Positions 35,777 to 48,249 of a stretch of 64,000 nucleotides of DNA are shown one piece after another. The notes under the pieces were generated by a model. That model was not told where the DNA came from. It did no database searches and saw only the letters and a program-made list of their open reading frames with translations. The translations under genes were made by a program, and so were the position numbers. The stretch's first letter is position 1. Every line of letters begins with the position of its first letter. The stretch is from Chytridium lagenaria (Eukaryota > Chytridiomycota > Chytridiomycetes > Chytridiales > Chytridiaceae): the NCBI GenBank assembly GCA_025449115.1, contig JAHLKC010000123.1:59204-123203 (forward strand), given 5' to 3'.

Positions 35777-38700
35777 ATGTCATCCGCTAGCAACGGCGTC
35801 GATTCCGACTTGGGTTGGAAGGCTGCACCAACCACAATCCCAGGCCCAGACACAACGCTATCAATCCGGATGTGGACCAAAGGCTGCTTACCAATCTTGT
35901 GGAGGAAGGTAGCAAAGGTCCGAGGGATTCATCTACCACGCAGACAAACATTGGGGCAGAGAGACTCGCATCCACCGTCACGTTTGCAAATGTCGTAGAA
36001 ATCTCGGGGAATGCAGCGTCCGCTTTGAACGATGCGGAAGAGTCGTATTTGACCTCGGAAAAGTCTGATGCCGGACTTGCTTCCATCCTTGTAAACAGAA
36101 CCGCTGCAGCCCCTGGAACGGGTATATCCGATATGAATGCTGCTATTGACAAGAAGCGCGCACCATTCTCCACACCACCCGCCATGAGAAACCGAAAGAG
36201 CCATCGGGGAGATGGAGTCTATGATGATAACGGAGAACCTCTCTCAATGTCAAAGCAATCCCAGCCTCGGTTACCCCTTTACGCACGATCCGGTCAAAAA
36301 TCTACACATGGGAACAATGGACTGCAGACCAGTTTTGGAGTCACCGTCGTCACCCCCGCCACCCTTCTCCACCCTCCTGTTACAGGTGCTCGTCGAAGAG
36401 CTTCCAGTCCGACACCCCCAGACCGTCGTCACCAACCCGACATGAACGAAAGCCTTGCCCACCAGTTTGAAGACAATGATGAAGACCTTGAAGACCGCGA
36501 TGCCATTCAGTCATACTCGCCAGGACTCATGTCGGGATCTCGCAGTATCTTGTTTTTCGACGATGAACCTGTCAAGGATGTAGAGGGAGGGTTCTCGGGA
36601 TGGGGTAGTGTGACTTGGATTGATGACCTTTGGGACGAAAAATCGTTTATGGCTAGGCTTGGTGTTGGAGGTGGTGAAAAGAAAAGTGACAGTGAACCGG
36701 GCCATGGAGGACACAAGGATGAAGGTCATGCAAAGATTGGGCAGTGGACTGCTACAGCTATTGGTGAGGCTCTTTTTTAATTCTGTTGGATTGACTAACA
36801 CCACCTGTTGTAGCTGCCAACGATCTGATGGGATCCATTTTGTACACGGTGGGAGTCACCACCCAGGCGGCAGGAAAGTTTGCTCCCATCAGTTTGATGT
36901 TAGTGTGTATCTCACTTTTCGTATTTAGGCGCGTCATTCAAGAGGTATGATTTACTTGTTAATAGTTCAACTTTCTTACCGTTTAAAGGTGGGAGTTACC
37001 GTTCCAATGAATGGAGGGAGTTACAGTGCCATGATGTTGTTTTCGAACAAGGTCATTGCAGCCATTGTGGCCTGTTGCACGCTTTTGGATTACATTGCCA
37101 CAGGTTGTGTCTTTAATATATTTTCTTCTCGTTTTAGTAGTACTTATATTTTATGTAAATGTAAAGCCCTCGTCTCTGCTGCATCTGCGTCCGCTTACGC
37201 TTCGTCCGAATTTGGAAGTATTAGCACATTCTGGGTTACCTTGGCGATCCTATTCTTCTTTAGTATTCTCACCATGTTTGTAAGTCGACTTTTATCTTTC
37301 TTCGATTCACTTAACCATCCTTTTTTTTTAGGGTGTAAAAGAATCTTCAAAAGTCAGTTTAGCCATTCTCCTCCTCCATGTCGCCACCATCATCACCGTT
37401 GCCATCGCTGTCCTTGTTTCCCTGTTCTCTGGGCTCACGAGTGGCGGCGGAGTTGGGTTTGGGGATAGCGTTTTGGGGAGGAATGTGGCGTCTCCGTCTA
37501 GATCTGGGTCTGTGTTTACGGATATCTTTTTTGGATATTGCGTTGGGATGGTTGGAGTTACTGGTAAGTCCCTTGCGAGTCTACATCATCATCACCACCC
37601 CTCCATTCATGGAATTTTTTACCCTATTCGGTTTTTTGACGTTGGTGTTCCTTCTTGTGCAGGGTTTGAGGCTTCCATTAATTACGTGGAGGAGCAGGCT
37701 CCCGGTGTGTTCCCAAAGACGTTGAGGAACATGTGTTACTGTAAGTTATTCTTCAAAACCCTTTTTCTTGTCTGACTTTTTTCATCAGTGGTTCTTTTCT
37801 GCAACCCCATTTTATCCATCCTCGCTCTCTCCATCCTCCCCATTCCCACGATTCTTGCAAACTCGGATGTCGTCATCTCCGTCATGGCTGCTGCCGCTAC
37901 CACCCACAAGAACATTGGCGAGGATTATGTTCGGGATGCTGCGACGAAAACTTTGGGGTGGTTGACTACGATTGTTGCTGTGGATGCTGTTATTGTGCTT
38001 TGTGGAGGTGTTTTGACGGCTTTTGTTGGAGTTTGTAAGTATTTTTTTTGTTGATTGGCTTTTTTGTAGTCTTTGGACGACCGTTTTTGGTCTTGTGATG
38101 AAGGGGTTTTGTATAGTGAGAGAGTGGTATGAGGAAACTGCAACGACCATTTTACTCTTACGTGAAGAAGGGGACTTTGTACAATAAGAAGAGCAATATG
38201 AGGAAACTGCAACGACCCCTTTTCTTTTACGTGAAGAAGGGGCTTTTGTACAGTAAGAAGAGCAATATGAGGAAACTGCAACGACCATTTTCTTTTACGT
38301 GAAGAAGAGTATCCGTGCTTTTGGAAACTGCAACGGCCACTTTACTCTTACGTGAATTAGGGTATCCATGCTTTTTCTAACAGTTTACCATTAGGTGGTT
38401 TGATTGAAGTCATGGCTTTAGACAACATCCTCCCCCCTTTCCTTCTCTACCGCCCACCCCGTATCAAAGCCCAATGCCGCCGTCCCGACACAGATGACCT
38501 CTCTCTCCAACGTTTCGCCACCGACGCCTCCCTCCCCACAACGCGAGCCCCCAAACTCCCATCCTCCCCGCATTTCACCCAATCCTCGAGCAAAAGCCGA
38601 CCTCTCATCCCGCTCTCCTTTCTCCTCCTCTGCACGCTCCTCTACGTGATTGTTGGGGGGAGCACCACGCTGCTGGGACTTGTGTTTGCTATGGCGTTTT

Positions 38701-39969
38701 TGTCGGTGTTGGCGAGTTTTGTGGCGGTTTCGGCGGTGGTGAGGTTGAGACTTGCGAGGATGGGGGGGAGGAGGGGACGCCTGTTGTGTTGGAGGAGAAG
38801 AAGATGGTGAAGATGGATGCGTTGGCGGGGGGTGGTTTGTGGTGGGAGGTGGGTTGATGGTTTTGGTGGCGATTATTGGGAATGCTTTGTAAGGTTCACC
38901 TTTCTTTAAAAATCTGACCCCCCCTCCCCCCCTTTTTTTTAGGTACGCGCCCACCATTGTTGCGACGTTTCTCACGTTCTTTATGGGATTGTTTGTGTTT
39001 ATGTATGCTGTTCATAATCGTGTACGGCTTGTGCGGCTTGCTGCTGTGCTTGTGTATGGGGTGGGGGTTGGATGATATGGAAACGACGGATCCGCTTCGA
39101 CCTGCGGCGAGGAAGATGCGGTCAGATGAGACTGGATGCTTCGGTGCCTTGTGAGGAGGAGAGGGGGGAAAGGAGGGAAGGGTTGGGTGGTGTGAGGAGG
39201 GGAGGGAGGTTCAGGGGGAGGGTTTTGGAGAAGGTGAAGCGGTGGGTGCATGAAGCTAGGGATCATCCTGTGTATGTTTTTTTCTTGTTTTTTTTTTTTT
39301 TTTGTGTTTTTACTCGGGGATGGATTGATGTTGTGTCTTTGTTTTTTTTTTTGTTTTTTTTTTTTTTTTTTGTTTTTTTTTTTTTTTTTTTTTTGTTTTT
39401 TTTTTTTGTTTTGTTTTTTTTGAAAATGTTTTGTTGATGTGTTATTTTTTTTTAGGGCGTATTTTACGATGGGGAGGATCCGATTCATGATTTGAACAGT
39501 GTTATACACTACGTCTTGATCAATGAGCCTTCTTCAAGGCTTGTTATTGTGGTATGTGGTTTCATTTATTGAAACACCCCATTTTTGACTTTTTTGTATA
39601 TAGCACTGTTATGAGCGGGAGGAAGATATACCTGGATCTTTGGAGGCGAATTGTATTGTAAGTGATTCCTTTTTTTTTTTGCGGTTAATCCTTTTTGTTT
39701 TCTTTTTGTTGTAGACGCTTGATCACGTCTATCCGAATATTCGGCTTGATTTGGTGTTTGTGAAGGCAAAGTTTTCTGTTGATGTTATTGGGCCTGTGGC
39801 GAAACGGATTGGAGTGCATAGGGTATGTTTGTTGTCTTTTTTTTTTTGTTGGGTGGAGGCTTACTTTTTGTGGTCTGTTTTCTTTTAGAACATGTGTTTG
39901 GCGTCGTGTAAATGGAATCATCTTGAGGATCTTTCGAAATTGAAGGGGGTGAGGTTGATTCTCCTTTGA
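35777..39969 (+). CDS. amino acid permease of the APC superfamily with a soluble C-terminal domain
   Basis: Plasma-membrane or vacuolar amino-acid/polyamine transporter. A long cytosolic N-terminus with many Ser/Asp residues comes first (35777 to about 36800). The transporter core reads QEVGVTVPMNGGSYSAMML, FSNKVIAAIVACCTLLDYIA, VSAASASAYASSEFGSISTF, GYCVGMVGVTGFEASINYV with EEQAPGVFPKTLRNM, and VDAVIVLCGGVLTAFVGVC, then GLIEVMALDNILPPFLL. The C-terminal domain has VFYDGEDPIHDLNSVIHYVL, RLVIVHCYEREEDIPG and a GVRLILL end, as in other APC permeases of this type. Introns occur between most spans; one at about 38036-38395 contains a 69-bp minisatellite, and one at about 39269-39455 contains poly-T. 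Frame breaks are inferred near 35865 and 38820. Confidence 0.82.
38128..38393. repeat. 69-bp intronic minisatellite
   Basis: Copies begin at 38128, 38197 and 38266, a constant 69-bp period, with a fourth shortened copy near 38323. The shared core is GGAAACTGCAACGACC, then TTTTAC or CTTACGTGAAGAAG. It fills most of the permease intron at 38036-38395. Confidence 0.9.
39269..39455. repeat. poly-T dominated intron
   Basis: Long T runs (up to 20 or more) broken by single G, or GTTTTT steps, span almost the whole intron near the end of the permease gene. Assembly length here is unreliable. Confidence 0.7.
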
Positions 39970-40252
39970 AGATGTTGGACGGGATGGCGGCACGGGGTGG
40001 TGGTGATGGTGGTAGGGTGGGTGGGTTTCTATACCCCCCTTTTCTTGTATATTTTAACAGCATACTATTTTGCTGCGTGGGGATGTTTTGAGATCTTGTG
40101 AGGATACCTTATTCCCATCTCTACACTTTTCCTGAGCACATCAATAGAAATCATCTGTACATCCTTTTGTGCTGTGTGATTTGGATACGGTCCAGTCTGT
40201 TTGTCAACATCCATTCCAAAAAAATCCGAACCAACAAAAAACGCATCAAACA

Positions 40253-42196
40253 ATGCGGATTGAAGAGATGAAGCCAGCGGATCCCGTTGACGTTGAAGAC
40301 ATTGAAGACGACGATACACCCGAAAACGTACTGGATGCCACTACCCCGGGATCCGTAAAGAAGAAGAAGAAGAAGCCCAAGAAGAAGACTGGAACTGAAG
40401 CCGCTGTTGATCCTAACGTTGGGAAAACCGTTACGGTCGCAGAGTCCCCGAAACATGCGAATGCAGCGACGGCAGTTGAAGGTGGATCTGTGAGTATGAC
40501 GGCTTTACAATCGTTGGTGGCGAGGGTGAGTGGACTTTTTTTGACGGTGTTGACGTTGTGAAGCTTGGAAGTATGGGGATGTTGACGGATAAGGAGACGA
40601 ACTCAAAGGAGGAGAAGGGGTGGAGTATGTATAAATTCTGGAGCACGCAACCTGTGACGCGGACAGGTGAAGACTTTTTTTTACCGATTGAATGCTTATC
40701 AGGTAGATGAGACTGTGGTTGAGGATGGGGTGATTGAGACCAAGACTGTCGCTGACATTCAAAAAGAACCGTATCCACTCAAAGACGGGTTTGAGTGGTC
40801 CATGATTGATATCACGCAGGAAGCGCGGTTTTTCAATGCTGTTTTTTTGTTGATGAAAAGTAGATTAAGGAAGTGTATGAATTGCTTACGTTGAATTACG
40901 TTGAGGATGATGATGCCATGTTTCGGTTTGATTATTCGGCAGAGTTTTTGAAATGGTAGGGAGTTGGGAATGGATTTTTGGTTGCTGATGGGGGTTTTTT
41001 TTAGGGCTCTTCAACCTCCTGGATGGAAGAAAGTATGGCATCTTGGTGTTCGCGTCACGTCCAACAAAAAGCTCGTTGCTTTTATTAGCGGTATCCCGGC
41101 TGATATGAATGTGCATGAAAAGTAAGAAACCGACTCTTCTAAACAATTCCCACCCCCCTCCTACACACACACACACACCCTTCATAAAATAAAAAAGCTG
41201 ACCTTCCTTAGAAAGATCAAGCTCGTTGAAATCAACTTCCTCTGCGTTCACAAGAAACTTCGTTCAAAACGTCTAGCCCCTATCCTCATCAAAGAAATCA
41301 CCCGACTCGTCAATCTTGAAGGCATCTTTCAAGCAGTGTACACGGCAGGCGCTTACCTCCCCAAACCCTTCTCCACTTGTCGATACTATCATCGATCGCT
41401 TCATCCCAAGAAACTGATTGAAACTGGGTTCTCGTCGTTATCGTCAAAGACAACCATGGCAGCTACCATCAGGCGGTACAAGCTTCCAGAGGTTTGTGAA
41501 AATGCAAGCGGGGTGGATGATTTATATTGTTTTTTTTGGTTGGTTTTATAGGCGCCACTGATTCCTGGGACGAGGGCTATGGAAGCTCGTGATGTACCTG
41601 CTGTACAGAAATTGTTATGAGTATCTTTCGCGGTTTGAGGTTGCGCCGCATTTTAGTGAAGCGGAAGTGAAGCATTGGTTGTTACCCTTAAAGACTGTTG
41701 TTTACAGTAACGTTGTAGAGGTAGTTTCTTTGAGCGTTGGACAACCCCCCACTTTCTTATCTACATATTAATCGCGGTTGTGTAGGACCCTGAAACTAAA
41801 ACCATCACCGATTTTTACTCGTTCTACTCTCTTCCGTCATCTGTTATTGGGAACCCCAAACACACCCATATCAAGGCAGCCTACCTCTTTTATTTTGCGC
41901 CAAAGGGTATGGGAGGGGATACGAAGCGTTTACAGGATTTGATGAAGGATGCGCTTATTCTCGCGAAAAAGGTTTGATTTAACATTTTCCCCCTCCCTCC
42001 CCGGTTTTCTTACTGACACCCCCTTTTTTTTTACGTAGAATGACTTTGATGTGTTTAATTGCTTGAATTTGAAAGATAATCAAGTGTTTTTGGATGAACT
42101 CAAGTTTGGACGGGGAGATGGAAATTTGAATTATTATTTGTATAATTATAGGTGTACGGATATTAAACCTGAGAAACTTGGGTTGTGCTTTTGTAG
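40253..42196 (+). CDS. NMT1: N-myristoyltransferase
   Basis: Attaches myristate to N-terminal glycines. A lysine-rich N-terminus ([10 protein letters not shown]) follows [10 protein letters not shown]; such tails bind ribosomes. The core has [50 protein letters not shown] and [20 protein letters not shown] with FISGIPADM, then [19 protein letters not shown] with PILIKEITR (myristoyl-CoA site). Later segments are [40 protein letters not shown] and the C-terminal [17 protein letters not shown]. Introns are about 40 to 110 bp. A one-base loss near 42183 (GG to G) restores the terminal GLVLL and stop at 42196. Members of this family are about 450-500 residues, as here. Confidence 0.93.
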
Positions 42197-42450
42197 TTTT
42201 GGAGGCTTTTTAATAGGATGGAGGGCGTGGATTTTGTGATATTTTTTGGGAGCGTTATTATGCGTCATTTGTTGTTGTTAGTTGTGCTTTTGGCTAGTTT
42301 GGTGTTTTTAGGGGGAAAGTATGGGTTTTTATTGAGAGAATAAATTAGACTCCGCTACCATTATTTACAAGAGGGCATTCATCCATACGCCCGCAGTACC
42401 CATGGCATAATCCCAGTCCCGCCACTACACCTTATCACGCATGCCCTCCT

Positions 42451-43570
42451 TCATCCATGATTTACCCTCAGCAACACCCCATGAATATCCCCAAACCTCA
42501 ACACAAACCTCCCAAACAAGCTATCCTTCACCGGCATAGTAGTCCTCCCAGCCAAAATCTCATCAATAGCCACCCTCGTATTCATCCTCATTTTATAAGC
42601 CAACGAAATCTCCTGTCCCGTCTTTATGGGCATCAACAGATTCCTCGCATACTCCCAATCATCATACCCGCTTTCCTCAAGAAGCTTATACGGGATCTTG
42701 ACGGCTTCTTGACGATCGGGAAGAGGGATGTTACGAAATGTGAGGACGCGTTGTGACGCGATGGCGAGTTTAAGGTAGCTGTGGTCGTTGATGTTTTGGA
42801 CGATTTGGTTGTACCCGCTGTCTCCGTGCATGTAGCGGAGGTAATCGAGGTATTCGTCACGACAACCGAAATTTGAAAAGACCATGTTGTATTCATTGAA
42901 CCAGGCTGATATCCATTGTCCATGTGGGATGGTGGCGAGAAAGTAGGTCTCGTAAAACGGGGATGGCTTTGTTGAGGGTAAAGTAATCCAGGTAGAATGC
43001 AAACGCTTCGGTTTGTTGGTGACGTTGACGATCAAGAATGTAATCTAGACTTCCTGTGATGATGGTTGATGCGTCGATCCAGAATCCTCCGTGTTCAGAG
43101 AGAATGGCGAGACGCACCCAGTTGGCTTTTTGTTGACGTGTGATGGCTCCGTCCCAGAAATTGTGGGGGAGAGGGGTGGAGAGGTAGTCCCAGACTTTGG
43201 AGGAACAGATGACGGTGATGTTGTAGGAAGGGTTGTGGAAACTCCAACCTTTCATCATGGCGGTGATCATCCAGGGGATGTCGTCTTCGTTGCCGTCCCA
43301 GAAGGTCCAGATGCGTTTTGGAATGGGTTGAAAACGGGATGCGGGGATGGAGGTGACCCTGTTAAAGTCATTGCGAAAGTTGACAGAGGGTTCTTGTGGG
43401 ATGAGTTCGGGTTCTGGGGTGGAGTCGGAAAGTTCGGGAGGTTGAGAGGGGGTGGAGGGAGATGGTGGTGAGGGACGACGAAGAGGCGGGAGGAGGGCGA
43501 CGATGATGATGCATCCGAAGAGGGCAATGAAGAATCTTAGGGACGTCTGATGCTTTTCAGTGACGGCCAT
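42451..43570 (-). CDS. type II membrane glycosyltransferase (copy A)
   Basis: The N-terminal anchor LRFFIALFGCIIIVALLPPL follows a short tail starting MAVTEKHQ (an upstream in-frame Met lies at 43597). A Pro/Ser stem follows, then PIPKRIWTFWDGNEDDIPWM, AMMKGWSFHNPSYNITVI, QQKANWVRLAILSEHGGFW and IDASTIITGSLDYIL. Here the expected metal motif reads D-A-S. A frame break near 42960 leads into YETYFLATIPHGQWISAWFN, YLRYMHGDSGYNQIVQNIND, ASQRVLTFRNIPLPD and a C-terminus GRFVLRFGDIHG. The family resembles capsular-polysaccharide synthesis (Caps_synth)/GT32-like transferases. It shares most with copy E and the 24.1 kb relic. Acceptor unknown. Confidence 0.8.
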
Positions 43571-43880
43571 GATGCTAATGTTAGCAACCCCATCCAACCA
43601 AGATATATGCTGTTGATCGGAGTTGCAATTAAGAAATCAGTTTGACATTTTTCGAACAATCACTTTTCTACAGTATACGGATGAATATGAATATGAGATC
43701 TTTCATTTAAGCATTATGCGAGAGAAACGGAAAGTAAAAAGTAATGTGACGAAATGCATCCGAAATGTACAATTGATTTAAAGAAAAAGTCATAAAACTT
43801 GCAAGGTGGGGGCGCCTTTACTTCTTGGCCACGCTTTTTTTATCAACCTCCCTCATCGTCTCCTCCTTCCCCACCTTAAA
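43571..43880. other. spacer between glycosyltransferase copies A and B
   Basis: AT-rich 0.3 kb, probably copy A promoter plus copy B 3' end. No gene. Confidence 0.5.
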
Positions 43881-44779
43881 TCACTTCAACCCCCAAATCC
43901 CACTCCTCTTTAACCCTCTCGGCATCGGTATCCCACCATCCACAGTCAACACTTTAGCCGCCGCAAGCCGCACCGTCCGCACCGCCTCATCACCGGTGCT
44001 ATCCGTCTCATTGACTCCATGTGCTTCATAAAGATACTTTGCATACGCATGGTGAGATCCGAAGTTCGTGTACGCAATATTAAGTTCATTGAACCACGCC
44101 CAAATAAATCGACTCCGTGGGATAGACGCAATGAACCCCGAGTTAACATGATACTGCGGTTTAGCCTCTCGGCGTTGACGATGATTCATGAGAATGTAGA
44201 CTTCAGGTGTTTCGCCCCTTTTCTGACATGCAGGCCGTATCGTCGGGATATTTCTTATCGCCATGACATCTGTATCGACCCATTTCCCCCATGTTCCAAG
44301 AGCACAGCGAGTTTCACCCATTCCATGCGTTGTCGTGCTGTGAGAGCATAAAAGTTTGGGGGGATTGGCATGGCCGTGTACGCTGAGATGGTGTGTGGTA
44401 GGATGGTGGTGACGTTTGACCAGACGTGCCATGATGCGATCGGGGAGCGTGGTAAAGATGGGTCGTTGTAGGTCCAGATGTGGTTTGGGATGGGTTGCGG
44501 AGATGAGAGGGAGGGTGTGAGGGTGCTGAAGAAAAGGAGGAGGGTGGCGGCGTAGATGAGGGCGACGAATGGAAATCTGGCCGCCAGAGTAGAGAGTAGA
44601 CGTTTTGAGACGAGGGAGAGGAGGCGGGTGGAAAATTTGGGGGTTGTGGATGGAGGTGGGAGGTGGGGTGATGGGGATGAGAGGGACATGGTGAAGGATG
44701 TCATGAACTTTGTTGTTGAAGGTGATGTGGAGATGTCGGAATGGCCAGCCATGTCCGTGACGAAAGGTATTTTTTGCAT
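43881..44779 (-). CDS. type II membrane glycosyltransferase (copy B, D-T-D type)
   Basis: A long Ser/Pro-rich tail (starting MQKIPFVTDMAGHSD; alternative starts at 44752 and 44707) precedes the span FVALIYAATLLLFFSTL. The domain reads PIPNHIWTYNDPSL, then RMEWVKLAVLLEHGG and, after a frame shift near 44290, KWVDTDVMAIRNIPTI with an intact D-T-D metal motif. It continues VNSGFIASIPRSRFIWAWFN, IAYTNFGSHHAYAKYLYEAH and STGDEAVRTVRLAAAKVLTV, ending RSGIWGLK. It shares the D-T-D motif, the STGDEAVRT block and the PMPRGL tail with copy F at 18.7 kb, and so groups with F rather than with its neighbours. Substrate unknown. Confidence 0.78.
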
Positions 44780-45441
44780 ATTAGTGATGGTGGGTGCGTT
44801 TCTCGGCTCAAAAAAGAGACGGATGAATAATTTTGTTTTAGAGGGAGCCGTGCGTAATTTATGGCGGTTGTTGATGTCAATGCATTTTAAATAGAAATAA
44901 AACTGTTACGTTTAGGACTTTTTAAGGTTTCCTCTCCACCCGACACAGTTCAGACGGGCTTTTTAAACTTTTTTTTCTTCTTTTTGTTGTTTTGAAACCC
45001 CCCTGTTTCTTGTAAGCTCGTAGCTATAGTTAGTTAAACGTCCAATCCCTCTAGCCATCCGTTTCCACGGGAAGACTGCGATGACGAGGAAGGCGGGGAG
45101 AGGAAAGAACATCCGAGTGGCTTATTCACCTCATTTGTTTCATCCGCTGTGCCAAGAATACTTTTTTTGGCGTCAAACGCAAGGGCCAAGGCAAACGTCG
45201 ACCAAAGAATATTCTATTTATAAATATCTCCACATGGTTTTTCATAAAGTTTCTTGGAAAAGGAAAACAAAAAGAAAAAGACAGAGACCCTGGTGCTGCC
45301 GCTGGCTGGTGTCCTGAATCCTCAATCCGCCGTCAATATCACGTCACACAAAAATACAAAAATATCCACAGTCGAATTTTCTAGAATATCTTCAAGAATG
45401 ATATTTATATGATATATTTACAATATCCATGCTAGAGAATT
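44780..45441. other. spacer between glycosyltransferase copies B and C
   Basis: 0.66 kb with no supportable gene. AT-rich near the copy C 3' end. Confidence 0.5.
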
Positions 45442-46691
45442 TCAATGGTGGAAAAACCTCACCACATACTGTCCGAACACACTATCCCCCAACGCAACAT
45501 CCCCCAAAGACTCCACCCCCCCCACCATCTCCTCAACAGCCTGTCTAGTCGGTCCTCTCAACTTATAAACCCCTCTCACAGCCTTCACCCGTTGTCCCAA
45601 CAACCGTCTCGCATACTCCCAATCCTCATACCCAGCCTCCTTCAACATGGCATAAGCCCCTCTACCACTGTCCTCTGCCTCAATGGATTCCGGAAATTCC
45701 TTTTCATCCATATCCATCAAAACACGTTGCGACGCGACCGTGAGTTTGAGGTAAGCCGGGTCGTTGATGGTTTGGATGATACGAGCGTACCCATCCTCAC
45801 CATAGATACGACGGAGGTAATGGAGTAAGTATCCTCACAATGAAAGTTGGTAAACACGGTGTTGTATTCATTAAACCAAGCCGTGATCCAACGTCCAACG
45901 TCCATGAGGTACCGTGGCGATAAAATAAGTCTCAAAACGTTCCGCCCAAACGCGTCAAGACGAAACGCGAACGATTGTGTTTGTGGGTTCCACAGGTGTT
46001 CAATGGGACCTGTGAGTACCGTGGAAGGCGTCGATCCATACTCCACCGTGTCTGTGAGGATGGCGAGACGAATCCAGTTTGCGCGTTGTTGGGGGGTTGT
46101 TGTTGGGGAGTGGAAGTTTGCTGGGAGGGGCATCCGGAGATGGATGCGGAGGGTGGTGGGACGGAGGATGGTGAGGATGTGGGTGGGATTGTAATGCGAC
46201 CAACCGCGGGTCATGGCGGTGATCATCCAGGGGAGGGGCTCAGGATCGTGTGTGTCCCAATAAGTCCAGATGAGTTTTGGGATGGTGGTGAGGGTGGAAT
46301 TTAACGGTGGGTTGCTGTCTTGTTGAACTAGCGGGAGTTCATGATGTTTTTGTTCTGCCGGTGACGTTGCCGGTGCAGGGTTAATCTCTTCTTTGAACCG
46401 TAGCCTACGATCATTCTTTGCAGACTCAACCCCATCCTCAACCATTTCTACAACTCGAAACGATTTCCTCTTCTTCCTCTGTTTCTTCACTTGTCCAAGT
46501 ACATCTCCTACTCTGCTCTTCCCATCGTCTCCCTTCACCTTCATCCCCATCGCCTCCGTCATTGCCATCGGTATTCTAGTCACATCTTTAACCCCACCCT
46601 CCATCAAAACCCCATCCACCCTCTGCTCCTTTGAGAAACACCACACCGACACCATTACAACAACAACCGCAACAACCACCCACCGTCCCAA
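45442..46691 (-). CDS. type II membrane glycosyltransferase (copy C)
   Basis: The start MGRWVVVAVVVVMVSVWCF is itself a membrane anchor, followed by a long charged stem. The catalytic domain has TIPKLIWTYWDTHDPEPLPW, AMTRGWSHYNPTHILTIL and RANWIRLAILT. The metal motif is read correctly only with two opposing one-base shifts (near 46050 and 46027); it then gives HGGVWIDASTVLTG, so again D-A-S. Later: VGRWITAWFNEYNTVFTNF, a break near 45835, and the C-terminus KEAGYEDWEYARRLLGQR, VYKLRGPTRQAVEEMV and SVFGQYVVRFFHH. Same family as copies A and E. Confidence 0.78.
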
Positions 46692-47265
46692 AAAAACAAC
46701 CTCCTCACACCCCCTTTACGAGTCCTTTCAACGACGGCTTTGATTCACATCCACACAAACAAGCTACATACAGAAACGGTGCTGACGGATTACATTTTCC
46801 AACACCATCATCGTAGGGTGGAGGGATCCTGAATTCAAAGTTGATGTATTGCTCGTCATTGGGTGTATCTTGTTTTGGGTTTCGCCGTAAGGTTTGAGTT
46901 TGAAGGGGACGAACTTGGCGAGATTTCTTGGTTGTTAGAGAGTGGGGACGTAAATCTCTTCTCGCACGCGCCGGGGGTGCTGCGTGGGTTCGAAGCATTG
47001 GCGGAGTATGAAATGTTGAGCATGTTGATACGCGAGGAAAGCTTCGGAAAAGTTAAAACCAGGTTTGCGGTAGATTTAACCGCAAACAGTATTTAGTGAA
47101 CTGTAACGGGACATGATATAGATTGATGTGAAAAAAAATATTCGCAATAACAATAAAAAACTAGGAACAAGAGCAAGAATTAAAGTTAAATAACATATAT
47201 TTTTAAATAGTCTATCATAAAAGCGCTAAATTATACATTGAAGCAAAAAAGGAGTAAGATATAAA
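46692..47265. other. spacer between glycosyltransferase copies C and D
   Basis: Nothing recognisable. Contains a 77-codon plus-strand frame (46863-47096) and an overlapping antisense frame, both without recognisable features. The last 150 bp are AT-rich, at the copy D 3' end. Confidence 0.45.
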
Positions 47266-48249
47266 TCAGATACAAGAATAGACGTATTCAACATCACCTC
47301 CTTCAACAACCTTCCCCCAAAAACTCTCTGCATCCGCTGCGCCCCCTCCCATCTCAAACACCTCTCCGACTTTTCCCAACACACCGCTCCTCAAGCTTAT
47401 TATTCCCGGCATCACGTCCTCCCTCCACGGCCTTTCCAAGATATCACAAGACCCCACCTCATCACAACCAGGAACCCGCGATGTCCCAATCTTCAAAACA
47501 TTCGGTCGAGGAAGCCTTGAATCCATCGCAAAAACCTGTTTCGCAACCACCCGCCATATCGGTGCATTTCCAAAAGTGAGTCGATCCACCCATTCATCTC
47601 CATGTCGGTCCCTTAAATACTCCAGATACTTTCTTTCATCACACCCAAAGTTTAAAACGAAGGTGTTGAATTCATTCAACCACGCTGTGATCCATTGTCC
47701 GTTCTTTGCACTCGCGATAACGTCAAAGGTTTGTTTTCCTACCATGATGGAGGGGCCATCCAGGTTCAAGGGTTGAGTGAAGACAGTGGAAGGTTCCACC
47801 CATATCCACCATTTTCAACGAGGATGATGAGTTTCACCCATTCAACCCGGATGTGAGCGGGGATGAGTTGAAACGTTGGGGCTGGGAGGATGATGTATTT
47901 GTACAGTGTTAACGGTGTGAGAAGGGTGATGGTGTGGTTTGGGTGATGGCGTTTCCAGTTTTCCAGAAAGATCGGGAGGGAGGATGGGATTGGACCTTCC
48001 TCGTATATCCAGATTTGGGTGGGGATAGGAGTTTTGTCGTGTAGAGGTTGAGGAGGTGGAGAAAGATGTTGGATGGCTTGGTCTTGCAGCGAGGAGAGGA
48101 TTTGGAGACGGATTGTAAGGAGGATGAGGAGGGTGCATAGAGTTAGGAAGATGATGGGAGGGTTATGCGGAGGGGTGGTGTTGGAGAGGAGCGACGACGG
48201 GGAGTTGGGGTTAGGGTGTTTGAAGAGGAGATAGAGGGTTTAATGTCAT
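47266..48249 (-). CDS. type II membrane glycosyltransferase (copy D, divergent metal site)
   Basis: From a start near 48249 (MTLNPLSPLQTP) a membrane span IIFLTLCTLLILLTIRLQIL follows after a frame shift. The domain reads PIPTQIWIYEEGPIPSSLP, then VEWVKLIILVENGG; a second shift near 47807 gives WVEPSTVFTQPLNLDG, so the metal motif is E-P-S instead of D-A-S. It continues KNGQWITAWLNEFNTFVLNF, YLEYLRDRHGDEWVDRL and a distinct C-terminus ending GDVEYVYSCI. It is the most divergent member of the array and may have altered or lost activity. Confidence 0.7.

Noticed and set aside
37812..38288. Antisense 158-codon frame through the permease intron
   Set aside because: Its open length comes from the 69-bp repeat and it overlaps permease exons; no independent support.
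39012..39509. Lys-rich 165-codon antisense frame
   Set aside because: Produced by the poly-T intron of the permease gene read backwards.
46863..47096. 77-codon plus-strand frame between glycosyltransferase copies C and D
   Set aside because: No homology signal and an overlapping antisense frame of equal quality; left as spacer.
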